Assembly: GCA_039033995.1 (NCBI GenBank)
Contig: JBCCBP010000007.1
Location: 39,436-103,435 of the forward strand
Direction of reading: 5' to 3'
DNA: 64,000 nucleotides
Source of the DNA: CALBPI01 sp039033995
Lineage (GTDB): Bacteria > Pseudomonadota > Gammaproteobacteria > Steroidobacterales > Woeseiaceae
Part shown: one piece after another, positions 52,397 through 60,818 of the stretch
Layout: the number at the start of each line of letters is the position of its first letter
Numbering within the stretch: the first letter of the stretch is position 1
Notes under the pieces: generated by a model
The model's input: only the letters and a program-made list of their open reading frames with translations
Told to the model about the DNA's origin: nothing
Databases searched by the model: none
Position numbers and translations under genes: made by a program

Positions 52397-53039
52397 TGTC
52401 AAAGCCCTCAATTTTGCGATAGAGCAGGAACGAATAGGCGACGGGAATCAGGCCAGCGCCAAGTGCCAGCGTTGTAATGAGCCAGGTGTTCATGCCGATG
52501 AAAGCGCTCAGCATCAGTCCGATGCCGGCAGCGACGAACAGGTAGCCGCCGAGACGATGCGTGCGGGCCCAGACTTCGTCGCTAGCAAGCGTCCAAGGCG
52601 TTCGAATGCCGATGAAGAAGTTCTTGCGCAGCTTGCCCATGTAGTTGCCGAGGACGACAAACAACAAGCCGACGCCGATCGGGATCAGGTATTCCATCGA
52701 GACATCAACACCGCGCCCGGCAAGAAGAATCAACCCGCCGATCGCCGCCATGAAGGCGACCATTGCGACCTGAAAGATATGGACCACCGGTGTGAACTCA
52801 CCGGTGCCGAAGCCTTTTGGCGATATTGCCGGGATCACCCACATCAACAGCATCATGCCGAGCGCGCCGACCGGACCCATCAGGGCCGCGGTGAGTCGGC
52901 TCGAGTAGCCGTCGATTTCGCCCGCCGCGTTCCAGTGCGTCGGTACTTGTTCCGCCAACGTCGGGTAGCTGACCAGACTGGCGATGGCAGCGATCAGGAT
53001 AATCGCGATACTAATCAGGTTGGCGGTCTTGCGCGTCAT
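52383..53039 (-). CDS. SdpI/DUF1648 family membrane protein
   Basis: 218 residues with about six membrane helices. The N-terminal DUF1648 segment has PTHWNAAGEIDGYSSR and the C-terminal SdpI motif is NYMGKLRKNFFIGIRTPWTLASDEVWARTHRLGG in two parts. Bacillus SdpI gives immunity to the SdpC toxin and ties up the SdpR repressor at the membrane. Here it is encoded right after an ArsR/SdpR-type regulator and overlaps it by 29 bp, the same R-I pairing; no SdpC-like toxin is visible. Confidence 0.85.
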   Translation of the reverse strand: MTRKTANLISIAIILIAAIASLVSYPTLAEQVPTHWNAAGEIDGYSSRLTAALMGPVGALGMMLLMWVIPAISPKGFGTGEFTPVVHIFQVAMVAFMAAIGGLILLAGRGVDVSMEYLIPIGVGLLFVVLGNYMGKLRKNFFIGIRTPWTLASDEVWARTHRLGGYLFVAAGIGLMLSAFIGMNTWLITTLALGAGLIPVAYSFLLYRKIEGFDNETA

Positions 53040-53319
53040 CGGCAGGCTCCTGTTGCGGTGCGTTCAGAAGGTCCATCAAGAGGCTGGCAGCGTCTTGCAG
53101 GACGGTCGTATTGAGCGAATACACGATGTGCTGACCGCGCCGCTCGGTGCGCACGAGATCGGCCTGTTTCAGCAAATTGCAGTGGTGCGACAGCGATGCG
53201 CGCGTCATTGTGAACTGCTCCGCGATCTCGCCGGCATCGAGCGAGCCCGCCCGCAATAACCGCAGGATCTCGCGGCGCGTCGGGTCGGCCAATGCCTTGA
53301 ACAGCGTTTGTGTACTCAT
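53011..53319 (-). CDS. ArsR/SdpR-family transcriptional repressor
   Basis: 102-residue winged-helix protein: LFKALADPTRREILRLLRAG, AGEIAEQFTMTRASLSHHCNLLKQADLV (recognition helix) and RRGQHIVYSLN. No metal-binding ELCVC-type cysteines, so it is not a classic arsenic sensor; it resembles SdpR and similar autorepressors. A perfect palindrome lies 11 bp upstream of its start, pointing to autoregulation of this gene, the SdpI gene and the hydrolase. Confidence 0.88.
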   Translation of the reverse strand: MSTQTLFKALADPTRREILRLLRAGSLDAGEIAEQFTMTRASLSHHCNLLKQADLVRTERRGQHIVYSLNTTVLQDAASLLMDLLNAPQQEPADDAQDRQPD

Positions 53320-53329
53320 GGCATTATGA

Positions 53330-53351
53330 TATTTAGATAAATATCTAAATA
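53330..53351 (-). promoter_or_regulatory. Palindromic operator of the ArsR-SdpI operon
   Basis: Ten-base perfect arms TATTTAGATA and TATCTAAATA separated by AA, immediately upstream of the repressor gene. The AT-rich palindrome is typical of ArsR-family operators. Confidence 0.8.
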
Positions 53352-53394
53352 CAAGTGACAGCCCTGAAATACCGCCGTTGTGGCGGTGACCGAG

Positions 53395-55377
53395 CTAGTC
53401 GAGCGGGATGCCGATAGTTTCTTCGGGAGAATACCTGTCGAAGAATTTCATCGTCATATCGAGGAACAGCGTCTGCATCGACGTGGACGAGTAAACCAAT
53501 CGTTGCGCGCCGACATTGCGATAGACGACATCGACGTCACGCTTTTGGATCTTCTTGATGAGCTTCTGCATCGCGTCGGCGTCTGTGATGACGTTGGTTT
53601 CGTGATGAAAGGTTTGCCATGGTGTGTTGAACGTATCGAGTTGACGTTTCAGAGAAAGTGCGTCCAGCGCTTTCTTATTGCCGGGCGCTGCAGCCACAGA
53701 TTGCCAATAATTGCTCGATGTGAATTGCTCTTCTTTTCGGAGCCATTTGGCAAAACGCGGCAGATCGACCATGCAGTGGTACGTCACGATGGCATCAAAT
53801 AGTGTCGGGCTCGTATTAGCCGCGTTATAGAGCAGTGTGCCGCCCTGGCCGAGACCAAAACCGAATACGCCGCGACCGTTGTCCCAGCCAGCTTCGCGCG
53901 CAAAAGCGACGGCATCCGTCAGGTCGCTACTAAGCAGTGCCAGATGATTACGCAGGCCATCTTCAAAAAATGCGCGTCCATAACCGATGTTGCCACGCGG
54001 GTTGATCATCATGACGCTAAAGCCACGACTTGCGAGGTAATACAGATCCTCGTCCCACTCAAATCGGGCACGTCCGTACTCCGGATACTGAAGACTGACG
54101 ATTAACCCTCGAATGTCCATGTCGGGGTGCGGCATCAGCAAGGCCGTATCCAGTTGAAGTCCATCGCGGGTCGTTATCTGACCCAAACGTGCGCTGGGTA
54201 GCCACGCGCGATCATCTAACCCTAGATCTTCGCCGATCAGCTTGAGGCTGTTGTCCGTGGTATCGAAGACAAACCAGTCTCCGTATGTCGTCATGTCGCG
54301 CGCACGCACAATCCACTGTGCGTCATCATTGCTTCGGGTGTAGACGTAGTAGGGTTTACCGAGTTCCGAACCCAGTGTCTCAAGCAATACGGTATGGCGT
54401 TCACTATCTGACACGTAGGTAAACGTCTGGGCCTGGTAGCCAACTGCGTGTAAATCGCCGGTTTCCGTATCGTATAAAACGTGAGATCGGCTGACATCGG
54501 TACCGACATCGTAGCGCGCGTCTGCCGCGACCACTGCCCTACGTTGTCCACTGTTCAAGTTGTAGCGAACGATCTGATAACGACCGGCGGCATTGAGCTC
54601 AGTGATCAATACTTCGTCACCACCGGCGAGTATGGTGTAGGGCGCATGGCTGCGTCGGTAGCGCGGCCCCTCTGTGTAATCGAATTGTACGGGTCCGTTT
54701 TCGAACCGCTTGTCGTGCGACCACAGCTCGCCGGTGTCGCCGTCCAGTACATAGTGAATCTTGCTGTCACCTTTTTCGCGCACACCAATGACCGGCGTCC
54801 CATCTGGTGCGAGCCACCATCGTTTGATCTGCGCGTCGCGCCCGGAGATGACATCAGTGACGACGCCTGTGAACAGATTGAGTCGGTGTAATCGGGAGAA
54901 GTCATAGATATCGAATGACTCGAGCAAAACGTGCTCCGGGTCATCGGGCAGCGTGTGCCGCAAACGCCAGTTTTCACGACCGGTCATGAAGGAGGATCCA
55001 CCAAACAGGCGCTCATCTTCTTCGGGTTCGTACTCGAGCAGCGTCTGCAGCTCCTCACCATCTGGCGTCATACTCCATAAACCGCGCGCGCCGACCAGCA
55101 GACGATCATCGCTGGCCCAAGCGATTTGTTGTGGCACGAAGTCGCGCACGTCGATGCGAGCCGTTTCTTCCCAGTCTTCGATGTTGACGACGCGAATCTC
55201 GTTGCCACCGCGTGTGCGATAGAGATACGCGAACGATTCACCGCTGGGTGAAAAGCTGAACATTGAATGCGTCTCGCCATCGAGGATCTGGCTTGCCACC
55301 GCCAATTCTTGCGCCTGTGCTATTGCCCCCATGCCGAGGCAGAATAGCCCTGCAATCCATCGTCTATAGCGGTTCAT
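53395..55377 (-). CDS. S9-type prolyl oligopeptidase homologue lacking the catalytic triad
   Basis: 660 residues: Sec signal peptide (about 1-22), beta-propeller region to about residue 400, then an alpha/beta hydrolase domain aligned with the S9 peptidase encoded just upstream. Fold landmarks stay (SRGFSVMMINPRGNIGYGRAF, the nucleophile-elbow region near 505-515) but the nucleophile motif is GLGQGG with Gly510 where Ser should be; the acid position reads HHETN (Asp to Asn) and the histidine position reads NVGAQR (His to Ala). It is a full-length open frame, so a pseudoenzyme rather than a decaying gene. Start overlaps the partner's stop (TAATG). Confidence 0.8.
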   Translation of the reverse strand: MNRYRRWIAGLFCLGMGAIAQAQELAVASQILDGETHSMFSFSPSGESFAYLYRTRGGNEIRVVNIEDWEETARIDVRDFVPQQIAWASDDRLLVGARGLWSMTPDGEELQTLLEYEPEEDERLFGGSSFMTGRENWRLRHTLPDDPEHVLLESFDIYDFSRLHRLNLFTGVVTDVISGRDAQIKRWWLAPDGTPVIGVREKGDSKIHYVLDGDTGELWSHDKRFENGPVQFDYTEGPRYRRSHAPYTILAGGDEVLITELNAAGRYQIVRYNLNSGQRRAVVAADARYDVGTDVSRSHVLYDTETGDLHAVGYQAQTFTYVSDSERHTVLLETLGSELGKPYYVYTRSNDDAQWIVRARDMTTYGDWFVFDTTDNSLKLIGEDLGLDDRAWLPSARLGQITTRDGLQLDTALLMPHPDMDIRGLIVSLQYPEYGRARFEWDEDLYYLASRGFSVMMINPRGNIGYGRAFFEDGLRNHLALLSSDLTDAVAFAREAGWDNGRGVFGFGLGQGGTLLYNAANTSPTLFDAIVTYHCMVDLPRFAKWLRKEEQFTSSNYWQSVAAAPGNKKALDALSLKRQLDTFNTPWQTFHHETNVITDADAMQKLIKKIQKRDVDVVYRNVGAQRLVYSSTSMQTLFLDMTMKFFDRYSPEETIGIPLD

Positions 55378-57356
55378 TATTGTTCCTTGTTGGTCGCCTC
55401 GAAGTGTCGAAGCGAGGCTTCGAGAAAATACTTCCGATTGTTGCGGTAACTAAACCCGTGTCCTTCGTCTCGCAATATTCTGACGTTAGGTTCGCGCTTC
55501 AGTTCCCGCATCCGCTTCTCGTAGCGTTTGGCGTGCTCGACGGGAACGATGTTATCGGCATCACCGTGGAACAACAGCGTTGGCGTGGTCAGACGCTCGA
55601 GCTGAAACAACGGCGAGATCGCCTGCAGGGCTTCTTTCTCGCGGCGCGGGTCACCGAGCAGCTCGCGCCACAACTCATAGGCGAGATAGTTGTCCTCACG
55701 TCGGTAGCCCTTGATCTGCAGGCCAATGTCGACCGGTGCTGCGCCGGAGACGACCGCTTTGTACAAGTCCGGATAGCGGATGCCGCTCATCAACGCGGCA
55801 TACCCGCCGTAACTCCAGCCCATGACAAACACGCGATCGGCGTCGGCGATGCCGACGTCAATCGCCCAGTGCGCGCCGTCGGCAATATCGTCGATCATGC
55901 GCGCGGCAAATTCACCGAACCCGGCAGTCAGGTGCTCCAGGCCGTAACCGGTGGAACCCCGAAAATTCATGTCGAGCACCGCATAGCCGCGCGAGGCGAA
56001 GTAGGCGCTTTCCGGGTCCAGCAGAGGTGTCGAGCGGATCCATGGCCCGCCATGCGGTTGCACAATCAACGGCAGGTCGCGGGCCTCCGCACGACTCACG
56101 CCTGTCGGCAACGTCAGGTAGGCCTCGATCTCGGTGCCGTCACGCGCCGTGTAGCGCACACGTTCACGCTTAGGGGTGTCTTGTTCGCGCAGCGCTTCGT
56201 GGAAATCGCCGAGCACGTCGATTTGATCATCTTCCGGGTAGTAGATCAGCGCCTGCGAGCGACCTTGCGCGTCGTTGGCCACCGCCAGCAAGACCTGACG
56301 GTCGTCAGAGAACGCGGTGAGGTAGATCGCTTCACCTGGCCGCTGATCGGCGAGTCGGGACTGATAGTCAGCCAAGCCTTGATCAAACCAGACCGTCTGC
56401 CAGTGCTCGCCCAGGTAGGTGATGCCCGTTAGCTGCTGATTCGCATCGTCCCAAATGAGTGTGGATGGTGTGAAATCATTGCCGGCTACGTCGTAGCGAG
56501 GATCCTCGTGCAACACACGGACGATCTCGCCAGTGATCGGGTCGTAGTGCACCAGGCGGAACCGATCGCCGGTGATGCGTTCGGCAATGTAGAGCGTGTT
56601 CGCGTCATAGCCGTATCCCATGACGAGCACACGGCGTTGCAAGTAGCTGCGGCCATCGTAGTTCAGCTTGATGGCGCCATCCGACTGCCATTCGTCGTGT
56701 TCGACCCAGCGTTGGGTCTCCGGATGGCGGATCAGGTAGGTCGCACGGTCTTTGTCGATGCGCACCGCCATGCGCGGACTGCCGGTTCGGTCAACAAGCC
56801 ACCGATCGATTTTCTCACGCTTACCGTTCTCAATTTCCACAGGCTCGCCGGACTCGGTGTCGAGGGAATAGACACTGCTATAGCCTTTGGCGTTGTAGCC
56901 CGTGACGACAATCTGATCAGACTGGTCGCGCAATGGTGCCGGGATCGACCAATAACGCATGCTGCGTTTGAACTCGCTCATCGAGTTCAGTTCGCCGTCG
57001 TCGACATAAAGATTCTCGAGCAATGTACTCGGCAGCGAACTGCGTTGCCCGGCGGCAAACAATGCGCCGCCTGCCTCAAACGTCAGCGTGCCATCGTCCA
57101 CCCACTGCAGGTTTCGCGGGGCATACGGACCAACTTCACGGATGCGGGGGTAGTCGGGATATTCGCGATCGGTGATGACGATTCGATAGCCGGACTGGTC
57201 GACCGCGACATGGGTGACGTAGGTGCCGTCCGGTGAGACGGTGAGTTGTGGACGCGCTCTCGGCTGGAATAAATCGCGAATAGCGAGTGGCTCGGCCGCG
57301 ACTGTCGTGGTCACAAGACCGACCGCAAGACTCGCCAGCCAGCGCGCGCAAGACAT
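55377..57356 (-). CDS. S9 family prolyl oligopeptidase, intact
   Basis: Probably periplasmic peptidase: signal peptide (about 1-21, ending TVAAEP), beta-propeller to about residue 390, then the peptidase domain with RDGTEIEAYLTLP, QPHGGPW, FRGSTGYG, nucleophile GWSYGGY (Ser515), acid in HGDADNIVP (Asp601) and DEGHGF (His633). It belongs to the dipeptidyl-peptidase/acylaminoacyl-peptidase branch. The ATG at 57356 gives a clean signal peptide; a GTG at 57380 is also possible. Translationally coupled to an inactive homologue downstream; the pair may form a heteromer or divide substrate binding and cleavage. Confidence 0.88.
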   Translation of the reverse strand: MSCARWLASLAVGLVTTTVAAEPLAIRDLFQPRARPQLTVSPDGTYVTHVAVDQSGYRIVITDREYPDYPRIREVGPYAPRNLQWVDDGTLTFEAGGALFAAGQRSSLPSTLLENLYVDDGELNSMSEFKRSMRYWSIPAPLRDQSDQIVVTGYNAKGYSSVYSLDTESGEPVEIENGKREKIDRWLVDRTGSPRMAVRIDKDRATYLIRHPETQRWVEHDEWQSDGAIKLNYDGRSYLQRRVLVMGYGYDANTLYIAERITGDRFRLVHYDPITGEIVRVLHEDPRYDVAGNDFTPSTLIWDDANQQLTGITYLGEHWQTVWFDQGLADYQSRLADQRPGEAIYLTAFSDDRQVLLAVANDAQGRSQALIYYPEDDQIDVLGDFHEALREQDTPKRERVRYTARDGTEIEAYLTLPTGVSRAEARDLPLIVQPHGGPWIRSTPLLDPESAYFASRGYAVLDMNFRGSTGYGLEHLTAGFGEFAARMIDDIADGAHWAIDVGIADADRVFVMGWSYGGYAALMSGIRYPDLYKAVVSGAAPVDIGLQIKGYRREDNYLAYELWRELLGDPRREKEALQAISPLFQLERLTTPTLLFHGDADNIVPVEHAKRYEKRMRELKREPNVRILRDEGHGFSYRNNRKYFLEASLRHFEATNKEQ

Positions 57357-57435
57357 CCCTTTCGCATACCTCTCACCCACGACAACACCGTATCACCGTC
57401 GCGAACGCGATGCCATTGATCCGCCGCTTTGGCGT

Positions 57436-57441
57436 TACAAT
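57436..57441 (+). promoter_or_regulatory. -10-like TACAAT, six bases before a start codon
   Basis: TACAAT, then six bases, then the ATG of the kelch lipoprotein at 57448; no ribosome binding site. Suggests a leaderless transcript. Confidence 0.4.
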
Positions 57442-57447
57442 CGCGCC

Positions 57448-58479
57448 ATGCGAAAACTACTGATAATGCTTGGTCTGCTGTTGTCGGGTTGCGCGCTGTC
57501 GGCGGACAGCCTGTTGCCGAATCCTGTGACCAATAATGCGGTCGCTTTGGTCGACGACACGATCATCAGTTTTGCGGGTCTCGGCGCTGGGAAGACCCAC
57601 GACGATGTGCATGCGCGGGTGTTTCAGCGAAGGCTCGACGAAGCACGCTGGCACGACTTCGGCACGCTGCCAGATAACGTTGGCCGGCTTGCGACGGTCG
57701 CGGTCGGAGTCGAGCAGCTGGCGTACGTGTTTGGCGGCTACACCGTGGCCGAGGATGGTAGCGAGGTGTCAACGCCCGATGTCTGGGCTTACGATCCAAC
57801 GCGGCGAACGTTCGCAAACCTCGCGCCGATGCCAGTGCCAGTGGATGACGCCGTGGCGGTCACCTATCAGGATCGCTACATTTATTTGATCAGTGGCTGG
57901 CATGATCTGGCGAACGTCAACCTCGTGCAACGTTACGACATCAAAACGGATACGTGGACGCAATCGACGCCATGGCCAGGCGAGTCCGTGTTCGGCCACG
58001 CAGGCGGCATCGTCGGCAACACGATGGTGGTTTGTGATGGGGTGACCGTGGTCGTTAGGGCCGAAGGCCCTCGCGCGTTTACCATGACCAACGCCTGCTT
58101 CCGAGGGGTTATCCGTGCCGACGACCCGCGCAGGATCGACTGGCACACGTTGCCGCCCCATCCCGGGCCTGCCCGCTATCGGATGGCCGCGACAGGCAGT
58201 ACAACGATCAACGGTGTCGTATTCGCGGGCGGTAGTGAAAACCCATACAACTTCAACGGCATCGGCTACAACGGTGAGCCTTCGGCCCCCATCGGCGACG
58301 TGTTTGTTTGGGACCTCGATGCGGATGCGTGGATCGTTCATCCAGAGCCCGTGGTGCGAACGATGGATCATCGCGGCCTGCTCGAGATTGCGCCACGCCG
58401 GTTTGGGATTATCGGCGGCATGCGGGCAGAGCAGACTGTCAGCGCCGACATGATCGAATTCGAGTTGGCAGAACGTTGA
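57448..58479 (+). CDS. Kelch-repeat lipoprotein
   Basis: 343 residues. The signal ends LLLSGC with lipidated Cys15. The rest is a predicted kelch beta-propeller with blades such as LAYVFGGYTV...DVWAYDPTRRTF, YIYLISGW...QRYDIKTDTW, VVFAGGSEN...DVFVWDLDADAW and GIIGGM. Such folds occur in sialate epimerase NanM and galactose-oxidase-like proteins, but no catalytic residues can be assigned and no sialic acid genes are near. The frame is open from 57223 but the ATG at 57448 starts the lipoprotein signal. Stop overlaps the next gene region. Confidence 0.78.
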   Translation: MRKLLIMLGLLLSGCALSADSLLPNPVTNNAVALVDDTIISFAGLGAGKTHDDVHARVFQRRLDEARWHDFGTLPDNVGRLATVAVGVEQLAYVFGGYTVAEDGSEVSTPDVWAYDPTRRTFANLAPMPVPVDDAVAVTYQDRYIYLISGWHDLANVNLVQRYDIKTDTWTQSTPWPGESVFGHAGGIVGNTMVVCDGVTVVVRAEGPRAFTMTNACFRGVIRADDPRRIDWHTLPPHPGPARYRMAATGSTTINGVVFAGGSENPYNFNGIGYNGEPSAPIGDVFVWDLDADAWIVHPEPVVRTMDHRGLLEIAPRRFGIIGGMRAEQTVSADMIEFELAER

Positions 58480-58487
58480 TGGGGTGG

Positions 58488-59381
58488 ATGGCTAATCCGC
58501 GCCTGCGACTGATGGCGGGCGCGGCGCTGATCAGTTTCTCACCCGTATTTGTGGCGCTGGTATCCGTGCCGGCGACCACGAGTGCCTTTTACCGGGTCTT
58601 CATTGGCGGCATCGCGCTGTTATTGTGGTTGGCGGTGACACGACAGTTCACCTGGCCACGGACCGTCGTTTGCGTCTGGCTCGCCATCGCGTCGGTCGCG
58701 TTCGCCGCAGACCTGTTCTTTTGGCACAAAAGCGTGCTGTATGTCGGCCCCGGCTTATCGACGTTGCTCGCCAATTTCCAGGTGTTTTTCATGACGCTGG
58801 CTGGTGCGCTGTTGCTTGGGCAACGGCCGAGCGCACGAAAGCTCGTTTCGATTCCGCTCGCATTGCTCGGGCTCGCGATGATCGTTGGGCTGGACTGGTC
58901 GGCGCTGCCGGATGACTACCGCTGGGGCGTCGTGTTTGGGTTGTTGACGGCAATGAGCTATGCCGCCTACTTGTTGAGCTTTCGCCATGCACAGACGAAG
59001 ACCACGCGCACAGGCCCGGGCGGTTTACCCGCGCGTGAGCTGACCATCGTCTCGCTCGTCACCGCGGCGTATCTCGCGGCCGTCGCCGGCATGGAGGGCA
59101 CGTCGCTTGCGATTCCGACGTGGACGGACGCGGGCTGGCTGATCGGTTATGGCGTGTTTGCGCATGTGCTGGGCTGGTTGCTAATCGCAAGCAGCCTGGC
59201 GCAGGTGCCGGCGGCGCTGGTTGGGCTGTCTTTGCTGCTGCAGCCGTTGCTGAGTTTTCTGTGGGATGTACTGATTTTCGGTCGACGACTGGTCGGCATC
59301 GAGCTGCTGGGAGCCGCGATTGCACTGGCCGCCATCTACTTCGGCTCTCGGCAACCGTCCCGACGCAAAGCTGTGGGATAA
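58488..59381 (+). CDS. DMT superfamily (EamA) transporter
   Basis: About 297 residues with ten membrane helices in two EamA repeats (roughly 5-135 and 150-290). Features: FSPVFVALVSVPATTSAFYRVFIGG in two parts, LFFWHKSVLYVGPGLSTLLANFQVFF and the second repeat LLIASSLAQVPAALVGLSLLLQPLLS. Members export or import metabolites such as amino acids; the substrate is not predictable. ATG at 58488 has GGGG five bases before; an ATG at 58479 overlapping the kelch stop is the alternative. Confidence 0.82.
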   Translation: MANPRLRLMAGAALISFSPVFVALVSVPATTSAFYRVFIGGIALLLWLAVTRQFTWPRTVVCVWLAIASVAFAADLFFWHKSVLYVGPGLSTLLANFQVFFMTLAGALLLGQRPSARKLVSIPLALLGLAMIVGLDWSALPDDYRWGVVFGLLTAMSYAAYLLSFRHAQTKTTRTGPGGLPARELTIVSLVTAAYLAAVAGMEGTSLAIPTWTDAGWLIGYGVFAHVLGWLLIASSLAQVPAALVGLSLLLQPLLSFLWDVLIFGRRLVGIELLGAAIALAAIYFGSRQPSRRKAVG

Positions 59382-59382
59382 T
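59377..59382 (+). promoter_or_regulatory. Extended -10 GATAAT spanning the transporter stop codon
   Basis: TGG precedes GATAAT (TGn extended -10 form); six bases later comes the plsY ATG. The hexamer overlaps the TAA stop of the transporter gene. No ribosome binding site precedes plsY. Confidence 0.4.
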
Positions 59383-59388
59383 ACCCGC

Positions 59389-60018
59389 ATGATCGATATC
59401 GTCTTCAAGCTGGTGCTCGCTTACTTGCTCGGCAGCGTCAGTGGCAGCCTGTTGCTGGGTCGCCTCAAAAAGGTGGATATTAGAACCGTTGGTAGTGGTA
59501 ACGCGGGCGGTACCAATGCGTTGCGCACGCAAGGCAAGCTGTTTGCGCTGGGCGTCATCATTATCGATATCGGCAAAGGCGCGCTCGCTGCGGGCTGGGT
59601 GCCGGCGCTCACACTGGTGTCTGCTGCACCGATCCCGCACTGGCTACCATACGCCTGCGCCGCGTTATCGGTGGTCGGCCATTGCTACCCGATTTTCTAT
59701 GGGTTTCGTGGCGGCAAGGGTGCCGCGACACTCGTCGGTACGTATCTCGTGTTCGCGCCGACGTTGGTGTTGCCGATGATTGCGGTCTGGCTTTTCACGA
59801 TCATATTCACCGGTTTTGTGGGTCTGGCGACGATGATCACCGGTCACGCAGCCTGGTTTGTATTGCTGGTTTTGCGTGGCACCGCAGCGATGGATCTTGT
59901 GGTCTATGCGTTCGTCATGGCCATCTTCGTCGTTTATACACACCGTTCGAATATCGTGCGTATGCGTGATGGCACTGAGAACCAGAACACGCGCCTGATG
60001 GTGTTCAAGAAATCATGA
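59389..60018 (+). CDS. plsY: Acyl-phosphate:glycerol-3-phosphate acyltransferase PlsY
   Basis: Inner-membrane enzyme using acyl-phosphate to acylate glycerol-3-phosphate. Family motifs: LAYLLGSVSGSLLLGRL, the GSGNAGGTNALRT loop, GHCYPIFYGFRGGKGAATLVG and the C-terminal THRSNIVRMRDGTE. 209 residues, about five to six helices. First gene of a tightly overlapping operon (ATGA with birA). Confidence 0.95.
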   Translation: MIDIVFKLVLAYLLGSVSGSLLLGRLKKVDIRTVGSGNAGGTNALRTQGKLFALGVIIIDIGKGALAAGWVPALTLVSAAPIPHWLPYACAALSVVGHCYPIFYGFRGGKGAATLVGTYLVFAPTLVLPMIAVWLFTIIFTGFVGLATMITGHAAWFVLLVLRGTAAMDLVVYAFVMAIFVVYTHRSNIVRMRDGTENQNTRLMVFKKS

Positions 60019-60818
60019 ATGTCTCAGCCATCGACGCGTCATTGAAAGCGGCCTTGGTTGGCGTCGACGGTTTGGCGGATATACATGTGTTCGAGAGTCT
60101 ACCGTCGACGAACACCTGGCTGAACGAGCGCGAAGCGCTACCGACCGGCCGAGCGGAAGTGGCGCTCGCGCTGCACCAGACCGCCGGGCGCGGGCGACGT
60201 GGCAAAACCTGGCAGGCACCCAGCGGTAGCGGTTTGTGTGTATCGGTGGCGTATCAGTTTGATGCGATGCCGGAGCAGCCTGGCGCGATTAGCCTGGCGC
60301 TCGGTGTGGCCATAGGTCGGGTGCTCGAGCAACTCGGCGCTGGCGAAATTTTGCTGAAGTGGCCGAACGATCTTGTCTGGCAGGACCGCAAGCTTGGCGG
60401 CATTCTTGTAGAGTCCAGCGCGCGCGGCGGTGGGTTTCGCGTGGTGGCGGGTGTCGGCATCAACGTCGCGCTGCCCGCGCCGTTTACGTTAGATAGCACG
60501 CAGGGCTGGTCGAAAGGGCCGGTCGATTTAGCCACAATGGGCATCGAGACGACCATCGCAGATTTGGCGGCGCGTGTGATCCCCGCGGTGATCGACGGAC
60601 TGGACCAATACGCGGCGACGCCGTTGGCTGACACGATGGCGGCGTTTAATCGCCGGCACTGGCTCAATGAACGCCCGGCCGAACTGGACGGCAAGATGTT
60701 GCGTTGTGGGCCAGTCGATGCGGTCGGTCGGCTATCGGTCGTGGATATGCAGAACGGCGAACAACGCACGATCGACAGTGGCGATCTGACGCCGATTGCC
60801 TGGAGTGAGGCCTCGTGA
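60015..60818 (+). CDS. birA: Biotin-protein ligase BirA, without DNA-binding domain
   Basis: Activates biotin and attaches it to AccB. Shows LPSTNTWLNER, the biotinyl-AMP loop HQTAGRGRRGKTWQAPSG, LKWPNDLVWQDRKLGGILVE in two parts, VVAGVGINV and a C-terminal SH3-like domain with LDGKMLRC. E. coli BirA has an extra N-terminal winged helix that represses the biotin operon; this 267-residue protein lacks it, so it is a pure ligase. Overlaps plsY and coaX by four bases each. Confidence 0.93.
   Translation: MNVSAIDASLKAALVGVDGLADIHVFESLPSTNTWLNEREALPTGRAEVALALHQTAGRGRRGKTWQAPSGSGLCVSVAYQFDAMPEQPGAISLALGVAIGRVLEQLGAGEILLKWPNDLVWQDRKLGGILVESSARGGGFRVVAGVGINVALPAPFTLDSTQGWSKGPVDLATMGIETTIADLAARVIPAVIDGLDQYAATPLADTMAAFNRRHWLNERPAELDGKMLRCGPVDAVGRLSVVDMQNGEQRTIDSGDLTPIAWSEAS

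Noticed and set aside
55263..56432. 389-codon open frame on the plus strand opposite the S9 peptidases
   Set aside because: Antisense frame kept open by GC bias over genuine peptidase coding sequence; the protein has no recognisable motif. The 242-codon frame at 56508-57236 is rejected for the same reason.
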